36,039 nt of DNA from Anaerophaga thermohalophila DSM 12881 (GTDB lineage Bacteria; Bacteroidota; Bacteroidia; Bacteroidales; Marinilabiliaceae), in the NCBI RefSeq assembly GCF_000191885.1, contig NZ_AEWI01000029.1, positions 1 through 36,039 on the forward strand, in the 5' to 3' direction. Position 1 is the stretch's first letter. The number at the start of each line of letters is the position of its first letter. Below, piece after piece: positions 8,543 through 17,411 of this stretch. The translations under genes and the position numbers were made by a program. The notes beneath the pieces were generated by a model. The model saw only the letters and a program-made list of their open reading frames with translations, had not been told where the DNA came from and searched no databases.

Positions 8543-9469
8543 TCAAATTCCATCGCCATCCATAAACCCCTTGTGTCGATATTTTTCCTGCAAAATTTTA
8601 CTGTTTGGGGGAACGGATGAAGTCAACCAGACATTACCGCCAATAACCGAATTGGCCCCCACAGTTATTCTTCCCAGAATAGTAGCCTGTGCATAAATAA
8701 TGACATTATCTTCCACGATCGGATGTCTGTCGATACCCTTAATCGGATTCCCATCCTTGTCCAGGGGAAAACTCTTGGCACCTAACGTTACCCCCTGGTA
8801 AATTTTAACATGATTACCAATAATTGATGTAGCACCAATAACTACGCCGGTACCGTGATCAATTGTAAAATGGTGACCAATCCTGGCCCTGGGATGAATA
8901 TCAATACCGGTTTCGGAATGAGCCATTTCCGTGATAATCCGGGGAATCAACGGAACCTCCAATTCCAAAAGCTCATGAGCAATTCGGTAATTTGTAATGG
9001 CCTTGATGGCCGGATAGCAAAAAATTACTTCTGCCTTGCTTTGCGCAGCCGGATCGCCCAGATAGGCAGCTTCCACATCTGTGGCAAGTAGATGTCTGAT
9101 CAACGGGAGTTTTTCAATAAATTTTATACTTATCATAGCGGCTCTATCTTGCCGCATCAGAAGGTCTTCCCTGTTCGCGTGTTTACAATCAAAACACAGG
9201 CCTGCATACACCTGTTGGCGCAACAGATCGTAAAGTTTTTCCACATTAACGCCAAGATAGTACCGTATACTGTCAGGACGGGTGGATGAATTACCATAAT
9301 AGCCGGGGAAAATAATCTCTCTGAGCAGATCAACAATTTCTTCAAGCACCCTGGATGAAGGCATTGGTTGATCGGGATAATGGCGGTGACATACAGCCTG
9401 ATAAGACTCCTCCTGCGAAAGATTCTCTATGATGTCTTTCAGTTTTCTCGGATATTCCAGATAACGCAT
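8543..9469 (-). CDS. cysE: Serine O-acetyltransferase
   Basis: A 308-residue enzyme that transfers acetyl from acetyl-CoA to L-serine, giving O-acetylserine for cysteine synthesis. An N-terminal helical domain (about 1-175) is followed by a left-handed beta-helix of hexapeptide repeats (about 185-290). This contains IDIHPRARIGHHFTIDHGTGVVIG and IYQGVTLGA, with the histidines expected at the active site (DIHP, IDHGTG). The long N-terminal half resembles the 300-residue EpsC/SAT type common in Bacteroidota. The start follows the nadR-like gene by 24 bp, so it is the last gene of the S41-pnuC-nadR run. Linking cysteine supply to pyridine-nucleotide salvage is only positional. Confidence 0.9.
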   Translation of the reverse strand: MRYLEYPRKLKDIIENLSQEESYQAVCHRHYPDQPMPSSRVLEEIVDLLREIIFPGYYGNSSTRPDSIRYYLGVNVEKLYDLLRQQVYAGLCFDCKHANREDLLMRQDRAAMISIKFIEKLPLIRHLLATDVEAAYLGDPAAQSKAEVIFCYPAIKAITNYRIAHELLELEVPLIPRIITEMAHSETGIDIHPRARIGHHFTIDHGTGVVIGATSIIGNHVKIYQGVTLGAKSFPLDKDGNPIKGIDRHPIVEDNVIIYAQATILGRITVGANSVIGGNVWLTSSVPPNSKILQEKYRHKGFMDGDGI

Positions 9470-9493
9470 AACTAAATATTTAATTTAAACGGC

Positions 9494-10072
9494 TCAACAC
9501 ATCTCTTTGTCAATACATCTAATCGCGTTCTCAATCCTCGGTTGATTAATTCCTCTCACAACACAGTAAGGGACTCCGTAATACGTCAGTTCATCGAGGT
9601 AACGATCGAAAAGGTAGTTTCTCCTGTGAGGATTCTCACGAACGCCATCGGGTTCCCACGGCAAGTCAGGGAAACACAACAAGGCCAAATCGATTCTGCA
9701 TTTCTCAATGGCCCGATGCAGCCATACCGGACAACAATAAAAAACCTCTTCAAACCACACTTTGGTAATAAACAAAAAGGTATCGAAAAACACCGGTCTC
9801 TTACCATCAGTGGCTTGGGTTATCGAACAATATTCCTCAACCTGGTGATTTGCAATGGCTTCAACATCTTCAAAAGTATAATTTCCATTGAGATTTTCTA
9901 CATATTCTCTTGCGTATTCTTTAACCGCTATTCCATTAAAATGTTTGGCCAGCTCCTCAGTTAATGATGATTTGCCGGTAGACTCGGGCCCCGTAATGAT
10001 AAAGATGTACCTGCTGCCCTTCCGCTGGTATTCCTTTCTTCCGGACCAATCATGTTTTAATATCTCTGTCAC
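9494..10072 (-). CDS. NadR-like nicotinamide riboside kinase (P-loop ATPase)
   Basis: A 192-residue P-loop protein with Walker A GPESTGKSS at about residues 28-36, followed by VKEYAREYVENL. The sequence VFFDTFLFITKVWFE fits the Walker B/lid region of the ribosylnicotinamide kinase domain of NadR, without the adenylyltransferase or DNA-binding parts. It should phosphorylate nicotinamide riboside to NMN after uptake by PnuC, whose gene lies directly upstream and overlaps it by 23 bp. The start codon at 10072 is GTG. No internal ATG precedes the P-loop, so GTG within the overlap is the best choice and suggests translational coupling. It is annotated in many genomes simply as AAA ATPase; the pnuC neighbour supports the kinase role. 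Confidence 0.82.
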   Translation of the reverse strand: MTEILKHDWSGRKEYQRKGSRYIFIITGPESTGKSSLTEELAKHFNGIAVKEYAREYVENLNGNYTFEDVEAIANHQVEEYCSITQATDGKRPVFFDTFLFITKVWFEEVFYCCPVWLHRAIEKCRIDLALLCFPDLPWEPDGVRENPHRRNYLFDRYLDELTYYGVPYCVVRGINQPRIENAIRCIDKEMC

Positions 10073-10670
10073 GGGTTTTCATGTTTTTCTTCCATTCCAA
10101 ATAGCCAATTGCAGCTACAACAGTATAAACCAGGTAAAGCAAAACTGTTACTTCAAGCCCTTTGTAAATATACATTCCACTACTTACCAGGTCAACGATA
10201 ATCCATACCAACCAGTGTTCAATAAATTTCCGGGCAAGCATCCATGTTGCAATGATTCCCCCGGTGGTTGTAAATGCATCCCAGAAAGGTAATTCCGACG
10301 CAGGAATATCTATTAAAGAGGGAACTTTCAATAATATCAGAAGAACCACAACATAAACAATACCTCCGGTAAGCAACAGAATAGCTCCTGTCCTGCCATC
10401 CACCTTACTGATGGGCATCTTCTTTCCGCCGGTTCTTTGTCTTCCCCACTTCCAGGTAAGCCAGCCGTATATGCTGATGATAAGGTAGTACACCTGTAAT
10501 CCCATATCGGCATACAGGCGTTCGTCAAAGAAGACAATCATATAAAAAAAGGATGACAAAAATCCGGTAGCCCATAACCAGATGTTTTCGCGAACCGACA
10601 GATAGAGATAAACCAGGGACAGTAATGTTCCTGCGATCTCCATCCAATGTTCCGACAACCATTCAATCAT
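10050..10670 (-). CDS. pnuC: Nicotinamide riboside transporter PnuC
   Basis: A 206-residue inner-membrane protein with about seven hydrophobic segments. The family signatures are visible: ENIWLWATGFLSSFFYMIVFF near residues 28-48, LQVYYLIISIYGWLTWKWG near 58-76, and a tail with WIIVDLVSSGMYIYKGL near 152-168. PnuC proteins facilitate uptake of nicotinamide riboside, which is trapped by phosphorylation. The kinase-like gene follows with a 23-bp overlap. The ATG overlaps the TGA of the S41 protease (ATGA, 10667-10670), so translation is probably coupled. No riboswitch is visible because the gene has no leader of its own. Confidence 0.93.
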   Translation of the reverse strand: MIEWLSEHWMEIAGTLLSLVYLYLSVRENIWLWATGFLSSFFYMIVFFDERLYADMGLQVYYLIISIYGWLTWKWGRQRTGGKKMPISKVDGRTGAILLLTGGIVYVVVLLILLKVPSLIDIPASELPFWDAFTTTGGIIATWMLARKFIEHWLVWIIVDLVSSGMYIYKGLEVTVLLYLVYTVVAAIGYLEWKKNMKTRDRDIKT

Positions 10671-12250
10671 CTTTTCTCAAATACTTTTGAATATTTATCT
10701 TCACTTTCCACCAGTTCAATCACCTCATCAAAGAACGGAAGTGCCGGATTGATGACTTGATAATACTTGCCGGTATCCCATAAATTTCGTGCGATCAAAG
10801 CTTTAATCTGTAACCTGATCCAGTATTCGGAAATACTCAGTTCCTGCCGGTTCGGAATAATGTCGTTTTCTTCACCTTTTTTTACCAGTTCATCAATAAA
10901 ACTATCGGGGACTTCAAATCGGGAAGAAAAATCGGAAAAAGCCGGAAATTGCTCTTTCCACATCTCCCTGTTCTCGTCCAGCATGTCCATCACCAGGCGG
11001 TTCATGATTCCGGAGGCAACCAAATCGCGATAATAATCCGTATAGTAGGCTGTGTCCATCGGTATAAACACATCGGGTACAATGCCTCCACCTCCGTAAA
11101 CTTTTCGTTTTTTCTCAAGCGTATTGTAAACCAAGCTATCGGGCATGTGAACACTGTCGGCATACATAAACTCACCATGCTCAAAGCGCTCAAATATCTC
11201 ACTGTGATATTCCGAGAGTCCGTTATCGTAAGGTTTCTGAATGCTTCGTCCTGACGGAGTAAAATACCTGGCAATGGTAAGTCGTATTTCCGATCCGTCC
11301 TGCAATGTAAATGGTCTCTGAACAAGTCCCTTTCCAAAACTCCTGCGTCCCATAATAATGCCCCTGTCCCAATCCTGCACCGCTCCGGCAACAATTTCAC
11401 TGGCCGAGGCAGAGCCTTCATCAATCAATACTATCAGCTTCCCTTTTTCCCAAAGGTCACCTGGTTTTGAATGATATTCAGACCTGGGAATAGCCATCCC
11501 ATCGGTATACAACAACAATCGGCGTTCTCCGATAAACTCATCAGCAATATCCAGAGCTGCTTTTAAATAGCCACCGCCATTGCCCCTAAGATCAAGTACC
11601 AAATTTTCTATATCACTCTTCTTCAGCTCTTTCAATCCTTCTCTGAATTCCTGATGAGTACTTTGAGAAAATCTTGATATTTTTATGTATCCCGTCTCAG
11701 GAGAAATCAAATAAGATGCCTCAACGCTATGAATGGGAATTTCATCACGCTCTACAATAAAATTCAGACTCCTATCATCTCTCAGAATGGTCAATTGTAC
11801 TTCCGTTCCTTTTGGGCCTCTTAACATATCAAACACATCGCTGTTTGTCAAGCCAATACCAGCCACATTTTCACCGTCAATTTCCAGGATACGGTCGCCT
11901 GCCATCATTCCCACTTTTTCCGATGGCCCTCCTGGTATGGTTGAAACCACAAGAAGTGTATCCTTAAGTATCATAAACTCGATACCAATACCCTCGAAAT
12001 TCCCGTCAAGAGGTTCATTCATGGCCTTAACCTCCTCTGCAGGAATATAAACCGAGTGCGGATCGAGTTTTTCTAACATGGCAATAATAGCCTCCTCTGC
12101 AAGTTCATGAGTATTCACACTGTCAACATAGAAAGCAGTAATCAACTGCCAGGAAAGCTGAATTTTTTCCAGTTCTGAATCATTTACCTGTGAATTTGCA
12201 GACAATGAAGCCACCAAAAAAGTGATTGTTAATATGAAAACGTTTCGCAT
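10667..12250 (-). CDS. S41 family C-terminal processing protease
   Basis: A 527-residue exported serine protease. An N-terminal signal peptide (RNVFILTITFLVASLSANS) is followed by a helical region and a PDZ domain at about 75-165 (GIGIEFMILKDTLLVV, GDRILEIDGENVAGI). The S41 catalytic domain then follows. The nucleophilic serine lies in GSASASEIVAGA and the general-base lysine in RRSFGKGLVQRPF, so the Ser-Lys dyad is intact. A C-terminal extension of roughly 150 residues follows. CtpA/Prc-type enzymes trim or degrade periplasmic proteins. It is the first gene of a four-gene minus-strand run; its TGA overlaps the pnuC ATG. No clear -7 box is seen in its 175-bp upstream gap, which contains a short GTTG tandem repeat (12304-12335). 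Confidence 0.92.
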   Translation of the reverse strand: MRNVFILTITFLVASLSANSQVNDSELEKIQLSWQLITAFYVDSVNTHELAEEAIIAMLEKLDPHSVYIPAEEVKAMNEPLDGNFEGIGIEFMILKDTLLVVSTIPGGPSEKVGMMAGDRILEIDGENVAGIGLTNSDVFDMLRGPKGTEVQLTILRDDRSLNFIVERDEIPIHSVEASYLISPETGYIKISRFSQSTHQEFREGLKELKKSDIENLVLDLRGNGGGYLKAALDIADEFIGERRLLLYTDGMAIPRSEYHSKPGDLWEKGKLIVLIDEGSASASEIVAGAVQDWDRGIIMGRRSFGKGLVQRPFTLQDGSEIRLTIARYFTPSGRSIQKPYDNGLSEYHSEIFERFEHGEFMYADSVHMPDSLVYNTLEKKRKVYGGGGIVPDVFIPMDTAYYTDYYRDLVASGIMNRLVMDMLDENREMWKEQFPAFSDFSSRFEVPDSFIDELVKKGEENDIIPNRQELSISEYWIRLQIKALIARNLWDTGKYYQVINPALPFFDEVIELVESEDKYSKVFEKR

Positions 12251-12303
12251 TGCTGAATTTTCTTTTAATTTTCCAGGTCATTCCTGCCCTTATTTCATGC
12301 CGG

Positions 12304-12335
12304 GTTGTTGAGTTGTTAAGTTGTCAGGTTGTGGG
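12304..12335. repeat. 8-bp tandem repeat, four units
   Basis: GTTGTTGA, GTTGTTAA, GTTGTCAG and GTTGTGGG follow one another with a period of 8, like the tract at 7090-7169 but with a different unit. It lies between the S41 protease start and the guaA stop. Confidence 0.6.
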
Positions 12336-12425
12336 ACTATATATTAGAGAATAGCACTTTACCTGCTGAAGCAGCATAACTTGTACTCGTCTTTAAACCT
12401 GCAAAAATTTTCACAATATGTGTGT

Positions 12426-13955
12426 CTACTCCCATTCAATAGTTGCCGGTGGCTTGGAACTGATATCATAAACCACGCGATTAATACCTTTCACCCGGTT
12501 GATGATTTCACTGGAAATACGTCCCAGGAACTCATAAGGCAGATGCACCCAATCGGCGGTCATACCATCGGTCGAAGTAACCGCACGAAGTGCTACCACG
12601 CTTTCATAAGTACGTTCATCGCCCATTACACCCACAGAATGAACAGGCAGAAGAATGGCTCCGGCCTGCCAAACCTTGTCATAAAGGTTATGGATGCGAA
12701 GACCTTCAATAAAAATGTGATCAACCTCTTGCAAAAGTGCCACCTTCTCTGGGGTAATCTCCCCAAGAATACGAATGGCCAGGCCCGGGCCCGGGAATGG
12801 ATGACGTTTCAGTATAGTGGGAGAAATATTCAGTTCATGCCCTACTTTTCGTACCTCATCTTTAAAAAGCAATTTAAGCGGTTCAACTACTTTCAGATGC
12901 ATCTTTTCGGGTAAACCACCTACATTATGGTGAGATTTGATGGTAGCCGAAGGTCCGTTAACGGAAACAGATTCAATAACATCGGGATAAATAGTCCCCT
13001 GTGCAAGCCATCTCACACCGGTTATCTTTTGGGCCTCTGTATCGAAAACCTCGATAAAAACTCTTCCTATAATCTTCCGCTTTTTCTCAGGATCGGAAAC
13101 ACCCTTTAATTCACCCAGAAACCGGTCTTTTGCATCAATACCGATCACATTAAGACCCATATGTTTATAAGAATCCAATACCTTCTCATACTCATTCTTT
13201 CGAAGCAGTCCGTTATCCACGAAGAGACAGGTAAGCTGTTTCCCGATGGCTCTGTGCAAAAGCATGGCTGCTACTGAACTGTCAACACCTCCGGATAGTC
13301 CCAAAACAACTTTATCGGTGCCGATTTGCTTTTGTAGTGATTCAACTGTTTCTTCCACAAAGGAAGCTGGTGTCCAGTCACGGTGGCATCCGCAAATATC
13401 TACTACAAAATTGTACAATATCTGCAATCCCTGTGTGGTATGGTATACTTCGGGATGAAACTGAATGCCGTAAGTCGGCTCATTCTGCACCTTGTAGCCG
13501 GCAACTTCAACATCGTTTGTACTTGCAATGATACGATAATTATCGGGTAGTTTTATAATAGTGTCACCATGCGACATCCATACCTGTGAATCTTTCTCGA
13601 TTTCCAGAAACAGTTCATTGTCATGGTCGATGTATTTCAAATTAGCCCTTCCGTATTCCCTGGAGTCAGAAGCTTCTACCAGACCGCCATAATTCTGGGC
13701 CATGAATTGGGCACCGTAGCAAACCCCTAAAAGGGGCAATCTGCCCTTAATTTTACTTAAATCAGGTATGGGAGCATTCTTATCACGAACACTGAACGGG
13801 CTCCCGGAAAGAATGACACCCTTTACTGTTTCATCAGGTTCGGGAAATTTGTTAAAAGGATGAATTTCACAATATACATTTAATTCACGAACGCGGCGGG
13901 CAATTAATTGGGTGTATTGAGACCCGAAATCAAGAATGAAAATTTTTTCCTGCAT
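12426..13955 (-). CDS. guaA: GMP synthase (glutamine-hydrolysing)
   Basis: A 509-residue enzyme converting XMP to GMP with ATP and glutamine. The class I amidotransferase domain occupies residues 1-190, with nucleophile C79 (LLGVCYGAQ) and H167/E169 (FHPEV). The ATP-pyrophosphatase domain follows with the PP-loop LSGGVDSSV near 219-227. The C-terminal dimerisation region ends in the conserved [17 protein letters not shown]. Length and motifs are complete and normal. A TATATTTG box (minus strand) lies at 13990-13997. The gene is probably monocistronic: the S41 gene begins 175 bp beyond its stop. Confidence 0.98.
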   Translation of the reverse strand: MQEKIFILDFGSQYTQLIARRVRELNVYCEIHPFNKFPEPDETVKGVILSGSPFSVRDKNAPIPDLSKIKGRLPLLGVCYGAQFMAQNYGGLVEASDSREYGRANLKYIDHDNELFLEIEKDSQVWMSHGDTIIKLPDNYRIIASTNDVEVAGYKVQNEPTYGIQFHPEVYHTTQGLQILYNFVVDICGCHRDWTPASFVEETVESLQKQIGTDKVVLGLSGGVDSSVAAMLLHRAIGKQLTCLFVDNGLLRKNEYEKVLDSYKHMGLNVIGIDAKDRFLGELKGVSDPEKKRKIIGRVFIEVFDTEAQKITGVRWLAQGTIYPDVIESVSVNGPSATIKSHHNVGGLPEKMHLKVVEPLKLLFKDEVRKVGHELNISPTILKRHPFPGPGLAIRILGEITPEKVALLQEVDHIFIEGLRIHNLYDKVWQAGAILLPVHSVGVMGDERTYESVVALRAVTSTDGMTADWVHLPYEFLGRISSEIINRVKGINRVVYDISSKPPATIEWE

Positions 13956-13989
13956 CGAACAAAGAATATGAATGAATTAAAGATCAGTG

Positions 13990-13997
13990 CAAATATA
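13990..13997 (-). promoter_or_regulatory. Candidate -7 box for guaA
   Basis: The minus strand reads TATATTTG, an exact TAnnTTTG match, 35 bp upstream of the guaA ATG. No TTG is evident at about 19 bp further upstream, so only the -7 part is supported. Confidence 0.5.
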
Positions 13998-14057
13998 CAA
14001 TAGATCATTAGAATTTCTGATATTAGCTACTATATGTTTGTTCCGTTTAAAAATTTA

Positions 14058-14136
14058 TTGACTCAGGTTCCCGAATATCGGGACAGTATGGAAAGACTCC
14101 TCATGGATGTTCTTAATGCCTGAGTTTTTGCAATCA
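14058..14136. repeat. Degraded palindromic fragment related to element D end
   Basis: CCTGAGTTTTTGCAATCA at 14119-14136 matches the left end of element D (2774-2791) at 17 of 18 bases. ACTCAGG at 14061-14067 pairs with CCTGAGT, and TCCCGA/TCGGGA (14069-14083) forms an internal hairpin. No complete second end was found. The rest of the 376-bp gap between guaA and the GH51 gene holds their promoters only. Confidence 0.45.
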
Positions 14137-14237
14137 TCTGATTTAAAACTCTTTGCTGAGTCTGAAGAAGTATTGTATCAAAAACATCCTTCTACCTGAT
14201 TTACCAGTTTGTCCTCCCCCACTTAACTCTCAGCGCC

Positions 14238-14245
14238 TATCTTTG
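14238..14245 (+). promoter_or_regulatory. Candidate -7 box for the GH51 gene
   Basis: TATCTTTG fits TAnnTTTG and lies about 87 bp before the ATG. A TTTG at 14208-14211 is 26 bp upstream, longer than usual spacing, so the -33 assignment is doubtful. Confidence 0.45.
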
Positions 14246-14331
14246 ACAAGTAAGCGCGTGTTCAAAGAACATAACGCTTAACATGCAGTCCTGCCGAAAC
14301 GTGCAATTTCTAATATCAAAATAATAATACT

Positions 14332-15927
14332 ATGAAAATGAACCACTTTTTAAAGCCCCTGATCTTATTTTTGGTGGCGGGTTTCATTAGCAGTAACCTG
14401 CAAGCCCAAAACGCGAGAATAAAGATTGATCTGGACCGGACAATAGGGGAAGTCAACAAAAACATTTACGGTAATTTTGTTGAACATCTTGGTCGATGTG
14501 TCTATGGAGGTATTTATGATCCCGATTCCCCCTTTGCTGATGAAGACGGATTTCGTACCGATGTACTGGAAGCTGCAAGAGACCTGAATATCCCAATTGT
14601 TCGTTACCCGGGAGGGAACTTTGTTTCAAACTATAACTGGAAAGACGGTGTCGGACCGGAAAGAACCAAACGTCTTGAATTGGCGTGGGCCCGATTAGAA
14701 ACCAACGAAGTTGGTACCAACGAATTTATGAAATGGGCCAATAAACTGGGGACAGAGCCTTATTTTGCTGTAAACCTGGGAACAGGCACCATCCGTGAAG
14801 CCCGGCAATGGGTAGAGTATTGCAACGTAAAAGAGGGACCGTATTATGCCGAGCTACGAAAGAAACACGGATTCCCGGAACCTTATAATATAAAATACTG
14901 GAGTCTCGGAAACGAAATGGACGGTTACTGGCAAATGGGACACCTCAATGCCATTGATTACAGTAAAAAAGCCCGCGAAGCAGGAAAACTGATGCGACTG
15001 ACTTCGCCCGGTATTAAACTTATTGCGGCAGGGTCTTCCAACTACAGGCCGGATGCAAATCCTGATGATTGGAACCGCACTGTTCTGGAAGAGTTGAAAG
15101 ACTATATCGACTACATTGCCCTTCACATCTACGTGGGAAATCCCGACAACAATTACTACAACTTCATGGCCACGCCCCTCGTTATTGAAGAACGTACCAG
15201 GATTGTGGAAGGAATGATCAACGAAGTGATGCAACGCACTCTACGGCGGGATCATACCGACGATCCTATTTATATTGCCTGGGATGAATACAATGTTTGG
15301 TACCGTGCACGCTCAGGAGATACAATGACCGGTGAAAGAGCCCTTGAAGAGCATTATAATCTGGAAGATGCTCTCGTCATTGGTGGGATGCTCAACGCAT
15401 TCATCAGAAATGCCCATATAGTAAAAATGGCCAATATGGCGCAGCTGGTCAATGTTATTGGTCCCATTTTTACAAGCAAAGACGACATGTACAAACAAAC
15501 CATCTATTATCCGCTCGAGCTCTTTGCCAATAACATGCACGGAACATCGCTCGATGTATTTGTAGACTGTGAAACCTACGATACTGAAGAATTTTACCTC
15601 GGTCTGGGAGAAACTACAACTCAGCAGTCGGATGTACCATACCTGGATGTGTCAGCCACTTATAAGGATGATAATGTTACCATCGCGGTGATCAATCGCC
15701 ATAAAGACAAAGCCATTCCTACCGATATAATATCACAGTCAGGAGATTTCGACGGAAAGCTGGAAGTATATGAGATTAACGGGCCGGATATAAAGGCTGA
15801 AAATGATTTTGGTCAGACCAATGTAAAGACCGAAAGAAAAGAGAACATTAAAGCCAGTGGTTCCGTTGTCACATACGCTTTCCCTCCCCATTCAGTTACC
15901 TTATTGAAAGGAAAGATTAAGCAATAA
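14332..15927 (+). CDS. Secreted alpha-L-arabinofuranosidase, GH51
   Basis: A 531-residue glycoside hydrolase that removes arabinofuranosyl side groups from arabinan or arabinoxylan. A signal peptide (LKPLILFLVAGFISSNLQAQ) directs export. The (beta/alpha)8 catalytic domain has the GH51 hallmarks IYGNFVEHLGRCVYGGI, RYPGGNFVSNYNW, acid/base E195 in LGNEMDG and nucleophile E319 in WDEYNVWY. A C-terminal beta-sandwich from about residue 400 ends in VVTYAFPPHSVTLLK. Two ATGs lie at the start (14332 and 14338); either keeps the signal. It stands alone: no SusC/SusD pair or other carbohydrate-active gene is adjacent, so it is not part of a visible polysaccharide-utilisation locus. Confidence 0.95.
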   Translation: MKMNHFLKPLILFLVAGFISSNLQAQNARIKIDLDRTIGEVNKNIYGNFVEHLGRCVYGGIYDPDSPFADEDGFRTDVLEAARDLNIPIVRYPGGNFVSNYNWKDGVGPERTKRLELAWARLETNEVGTNEFMKWANKLGTEPYFAVNLGTGTIREARQWVEYCNVKEGPYYAELRKKHGFPEPYNIKYWSLGNEMDGYWQMGHLNAIDYSKKAREAGKLMRLTSPGIKLIAAGSSNYRPDANPDDWNRTVLEELKDYIDYIALHIYVGNPDNNYYNFMATPLVIEERTRIVEGMINEVMQRTLRRDHTDDPIYIAWDEYNVWYRARSGDTMTGERALEEHYNLEDALVIGGMLNAFIRNAHIVKMANMAQLVNVIGPIFTSKDDMYKQTIYYPLELFANNMHGTSLDVFVDCETYDTEEFYLGLGETTTQQSDVPYLDVSATYKDDNVTIAVINRHKDKAIPTDIISQSGDFDGKLEVYEINGPDIKAENDFGQTNVKTERKENIKASGSVVTYAFPPHSVTLLKGKIKQ

Positions 15928-15939
15928 AAATAGTATCTG

Positions 15940-16160
15940 CCCATAAAGTGACCGCCCGGAGGACGGTATTACGGGCTCTCTGGCGGATTTTAAGGCCTCC
16001 TGGTATAGCTTGGGGATCACCGGCAGGTTTTGGGACGTCCCGCCCGCCAAGCCTGAAGGAATTACATACGACACCTTCGGAGTCGTGTCTCTATATTGCA
16101 ACGACTGGCTATAAACACAAAAGACCTTCGGCCTCCGGGTTTTACCTCCGCTGATAGAGA
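15940..16160. repeat. GC-rich palindrome-bearing intergenic segment
   Basis: This stretch is visibly richer in G+C than the surrounding AT-rich spacers. It contains several small palindromes: ACCG/CGGT at 15951-15967, GGGACGTCCC at 16032-16041 and ACGAC/GTCGT at 16068-16086 around CCTTCGG. CTTCGG recurs at 16131-16136. Frames across it (15901-16154) do not resemble proteins. It looks like a dispersed palindromic repeat or fragment of one, but no second copy is in the window. Confidence 0.35.
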
Positions 16161-16229
16161 GAGAACACTTTACCGTATTTATTGCAAAAATTTAATGGAC
16201 TAAAAAACATCATAATTGTTCCACCCTGA

Positions 16230-16281
16230 CAGGCCGGACGCAGTTTTTTTGCAGAGTTTTTGCCGAAAAATGTCCGGCCTG
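16230..16281. terminator. Stem-loop between convergent genes
   Basis: CAGGCCGGAC (16230-16239) and GTCCGGCCTG (16272-16281) form a perfect 10-bp GC-rich stem around a 32-base loop. It sits between the GH51 gene (+) and rnz (-), next to element A copy 1. It may be a bidirectional transcript end, although no clear U-run follows directly. Confidence 0.4.
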
Positions 16282-16294
16282 CTTTATAATAAAA

Positions 16295-16434
16295 GAGTGC
16301 GGTATAAAAAGCATATTTTTGTCAAAATCAAGGCGTTTTAAATTTTTGTACCGGAGTTAACTTGCTGTTAATGAGGATGCAAAATTTAAAACAACAACGA
16401 GTTTGGCAACAAAGATGCTTTTTAGACCGTACTC
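16295..16434 (+). mobile_element. Element A, copy 1 (MITE-like, 140 bp, with 6-bp target duplication)
   Basis: The left end GAGTGCGGTATAAAAAGCAT and the inverted right end GAGTACGGTCTAAAAAGCAT are near-perfect terminal inverted repeats. Complementarity continues inward (TTTTAAATTTT/AAAATTTAAAA) to a GTTAAC-containing loop, so the whole element can form one hairpin. ATAAAA occurs on both sides (16289-16294 and 16435-16440), a perfect 6-bp direct repeat. It codes for nothing credible. It lies between convergent genes. Confidence 0.85.
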
Positions 16435-16492
16435 ATAAAACGTTCAACCCCCCTCTTTTTGGGCGGACAAAGATTCTTTATCAGTTTGTGGG

Positions 16493-17404
16493 CTATACTT
16501 CAAAAGTACGGCCTTCTTCTGCTATCAAGACATTTTCAAATACCTTTTCAGCCTGCTCAACAAAAGGTTTCAGGTCCCGGTACCGGGAAGAAAAATGCCC
16601 GAGCAGCAATCTTCCGACATTAGCACGCTTCGCAACCTCAGCCGCCTGCCGGGCTGTGCTGTGAAAAGTCTTTCCGGCAAGTTCTTGCTCGTCTTCCAGA
16701 AAAGTGGATTCGTGATATAACAAATCTGCATTTTTTACGGCTGATATAACCTTCTCACTGAAACGCGTATCCGTACAGTAAGCATAACTCTTTGATGGAG
16801 GCGGCGGGAAAGTCAGTATATCATTTGCGATCAGACTGCCATCCTCGCCGGCATAATCCTCACCCTTTTTCAATCGGGGAAGCCACCGCAATGGCACCTG
16901 ATAGTAATCACATTTCTCTTTATTGATTTTGCGTTCTTTGGGCTTCTCTCTGAACAAAAAGCCGGCCGTTGGAATTCGATGCTCCACGGGTATTGTAACG
17001 ACTTCAATGGAAGAATCTTCATAAATTACCATCTGCTCTTCCGGAGTAAAAGGATGAAAAACGACTTTAAACGGCAGATCACGGCAAAAGTAATTAAGCC
17101 ATGGCCTCAACAGGGGCTCAAGGTCGGCCAGTGCATAGATATGCAAATCTTTAGTTCTTCCTAATAATCCAAGGGATGAGATCAGTCCGGGAAGACCAAA
17201 AACATGGTCACCATGAAGATGAGAAATAAAGATGTGATGAATGCGACCGAAGCGCACCTTATTGCGACGCAACTGTAACTGAGTTCCTTCCCCGCAATCG
17301 ATCAAAAAAAACCGCCCCGATGCATCAAGCACCTGGGCGGTTGGATTTCTTTCGGATGTGGGAAGTGCTGAGTTACTGCCAAGAATGGTGACAGATAATC
17401 CCAT
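16493..17404 (-). CDS. rnz: Ribonuclease Z
   Basis: A metallo-beta-lactamase-fold endonuclease that cuts the 3' trailer from tRNA precursors; important where CCA is not encoded, as in the tRNA-Asp of this window. The zinc motif HLHGDH is present (H62, H64, D66, H67 from this start). DCGEGTQLQLRR and the exosite-region sequence RIPTAGFLFREKPKER are also present. Near the end come the histidine of STARQAAEVAKRA and GHFSSRY. The reading frame extends upstream to a GTG at 17410, but the ATG at 17404 gives MGLSVTILGSNSALPT, the normal family start, so I use it (303 residues). It follows the STAS gene by 7 bp, so rpsA, STAS and rnz look like one operon. Confidence 0.94.
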   Translation of the reverse strand: MGLSVTILGSNSALPTSERNPTAQVLDASGRFFLIDCGEGTQLQLRRNKVRFGRIHHIFISHLHGDHVFGLPGLISSLGLLGRTKDLHIYALADLEPLLRPWLNYFCRDLPFKVVFHPFTPEEQMVIYEDSSIEVVTIPVEHRIPTAGFLFREKPKERKINKEKCDYYQVPLRWLPRLKKGEDYAGEDGSLIANDILTFPPPPSKSYAYCTDTRFSEKVISAVKNADLLYHESTFLEDEQELAGKTFHSTARQAAEVAKRANVGRLLLGHFSSRYRDLKPFVEQAEKVFENVLIAEEGRTFEV

Positions 17405-17411
17405 AAACACT

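Noticed and set aside
17404..17410. GTG start for RNase Z at 17410
   Set aside because: The ATG two codons later gives the normal N-terminus and a sensible 7-bp spacing from the STAS stop.
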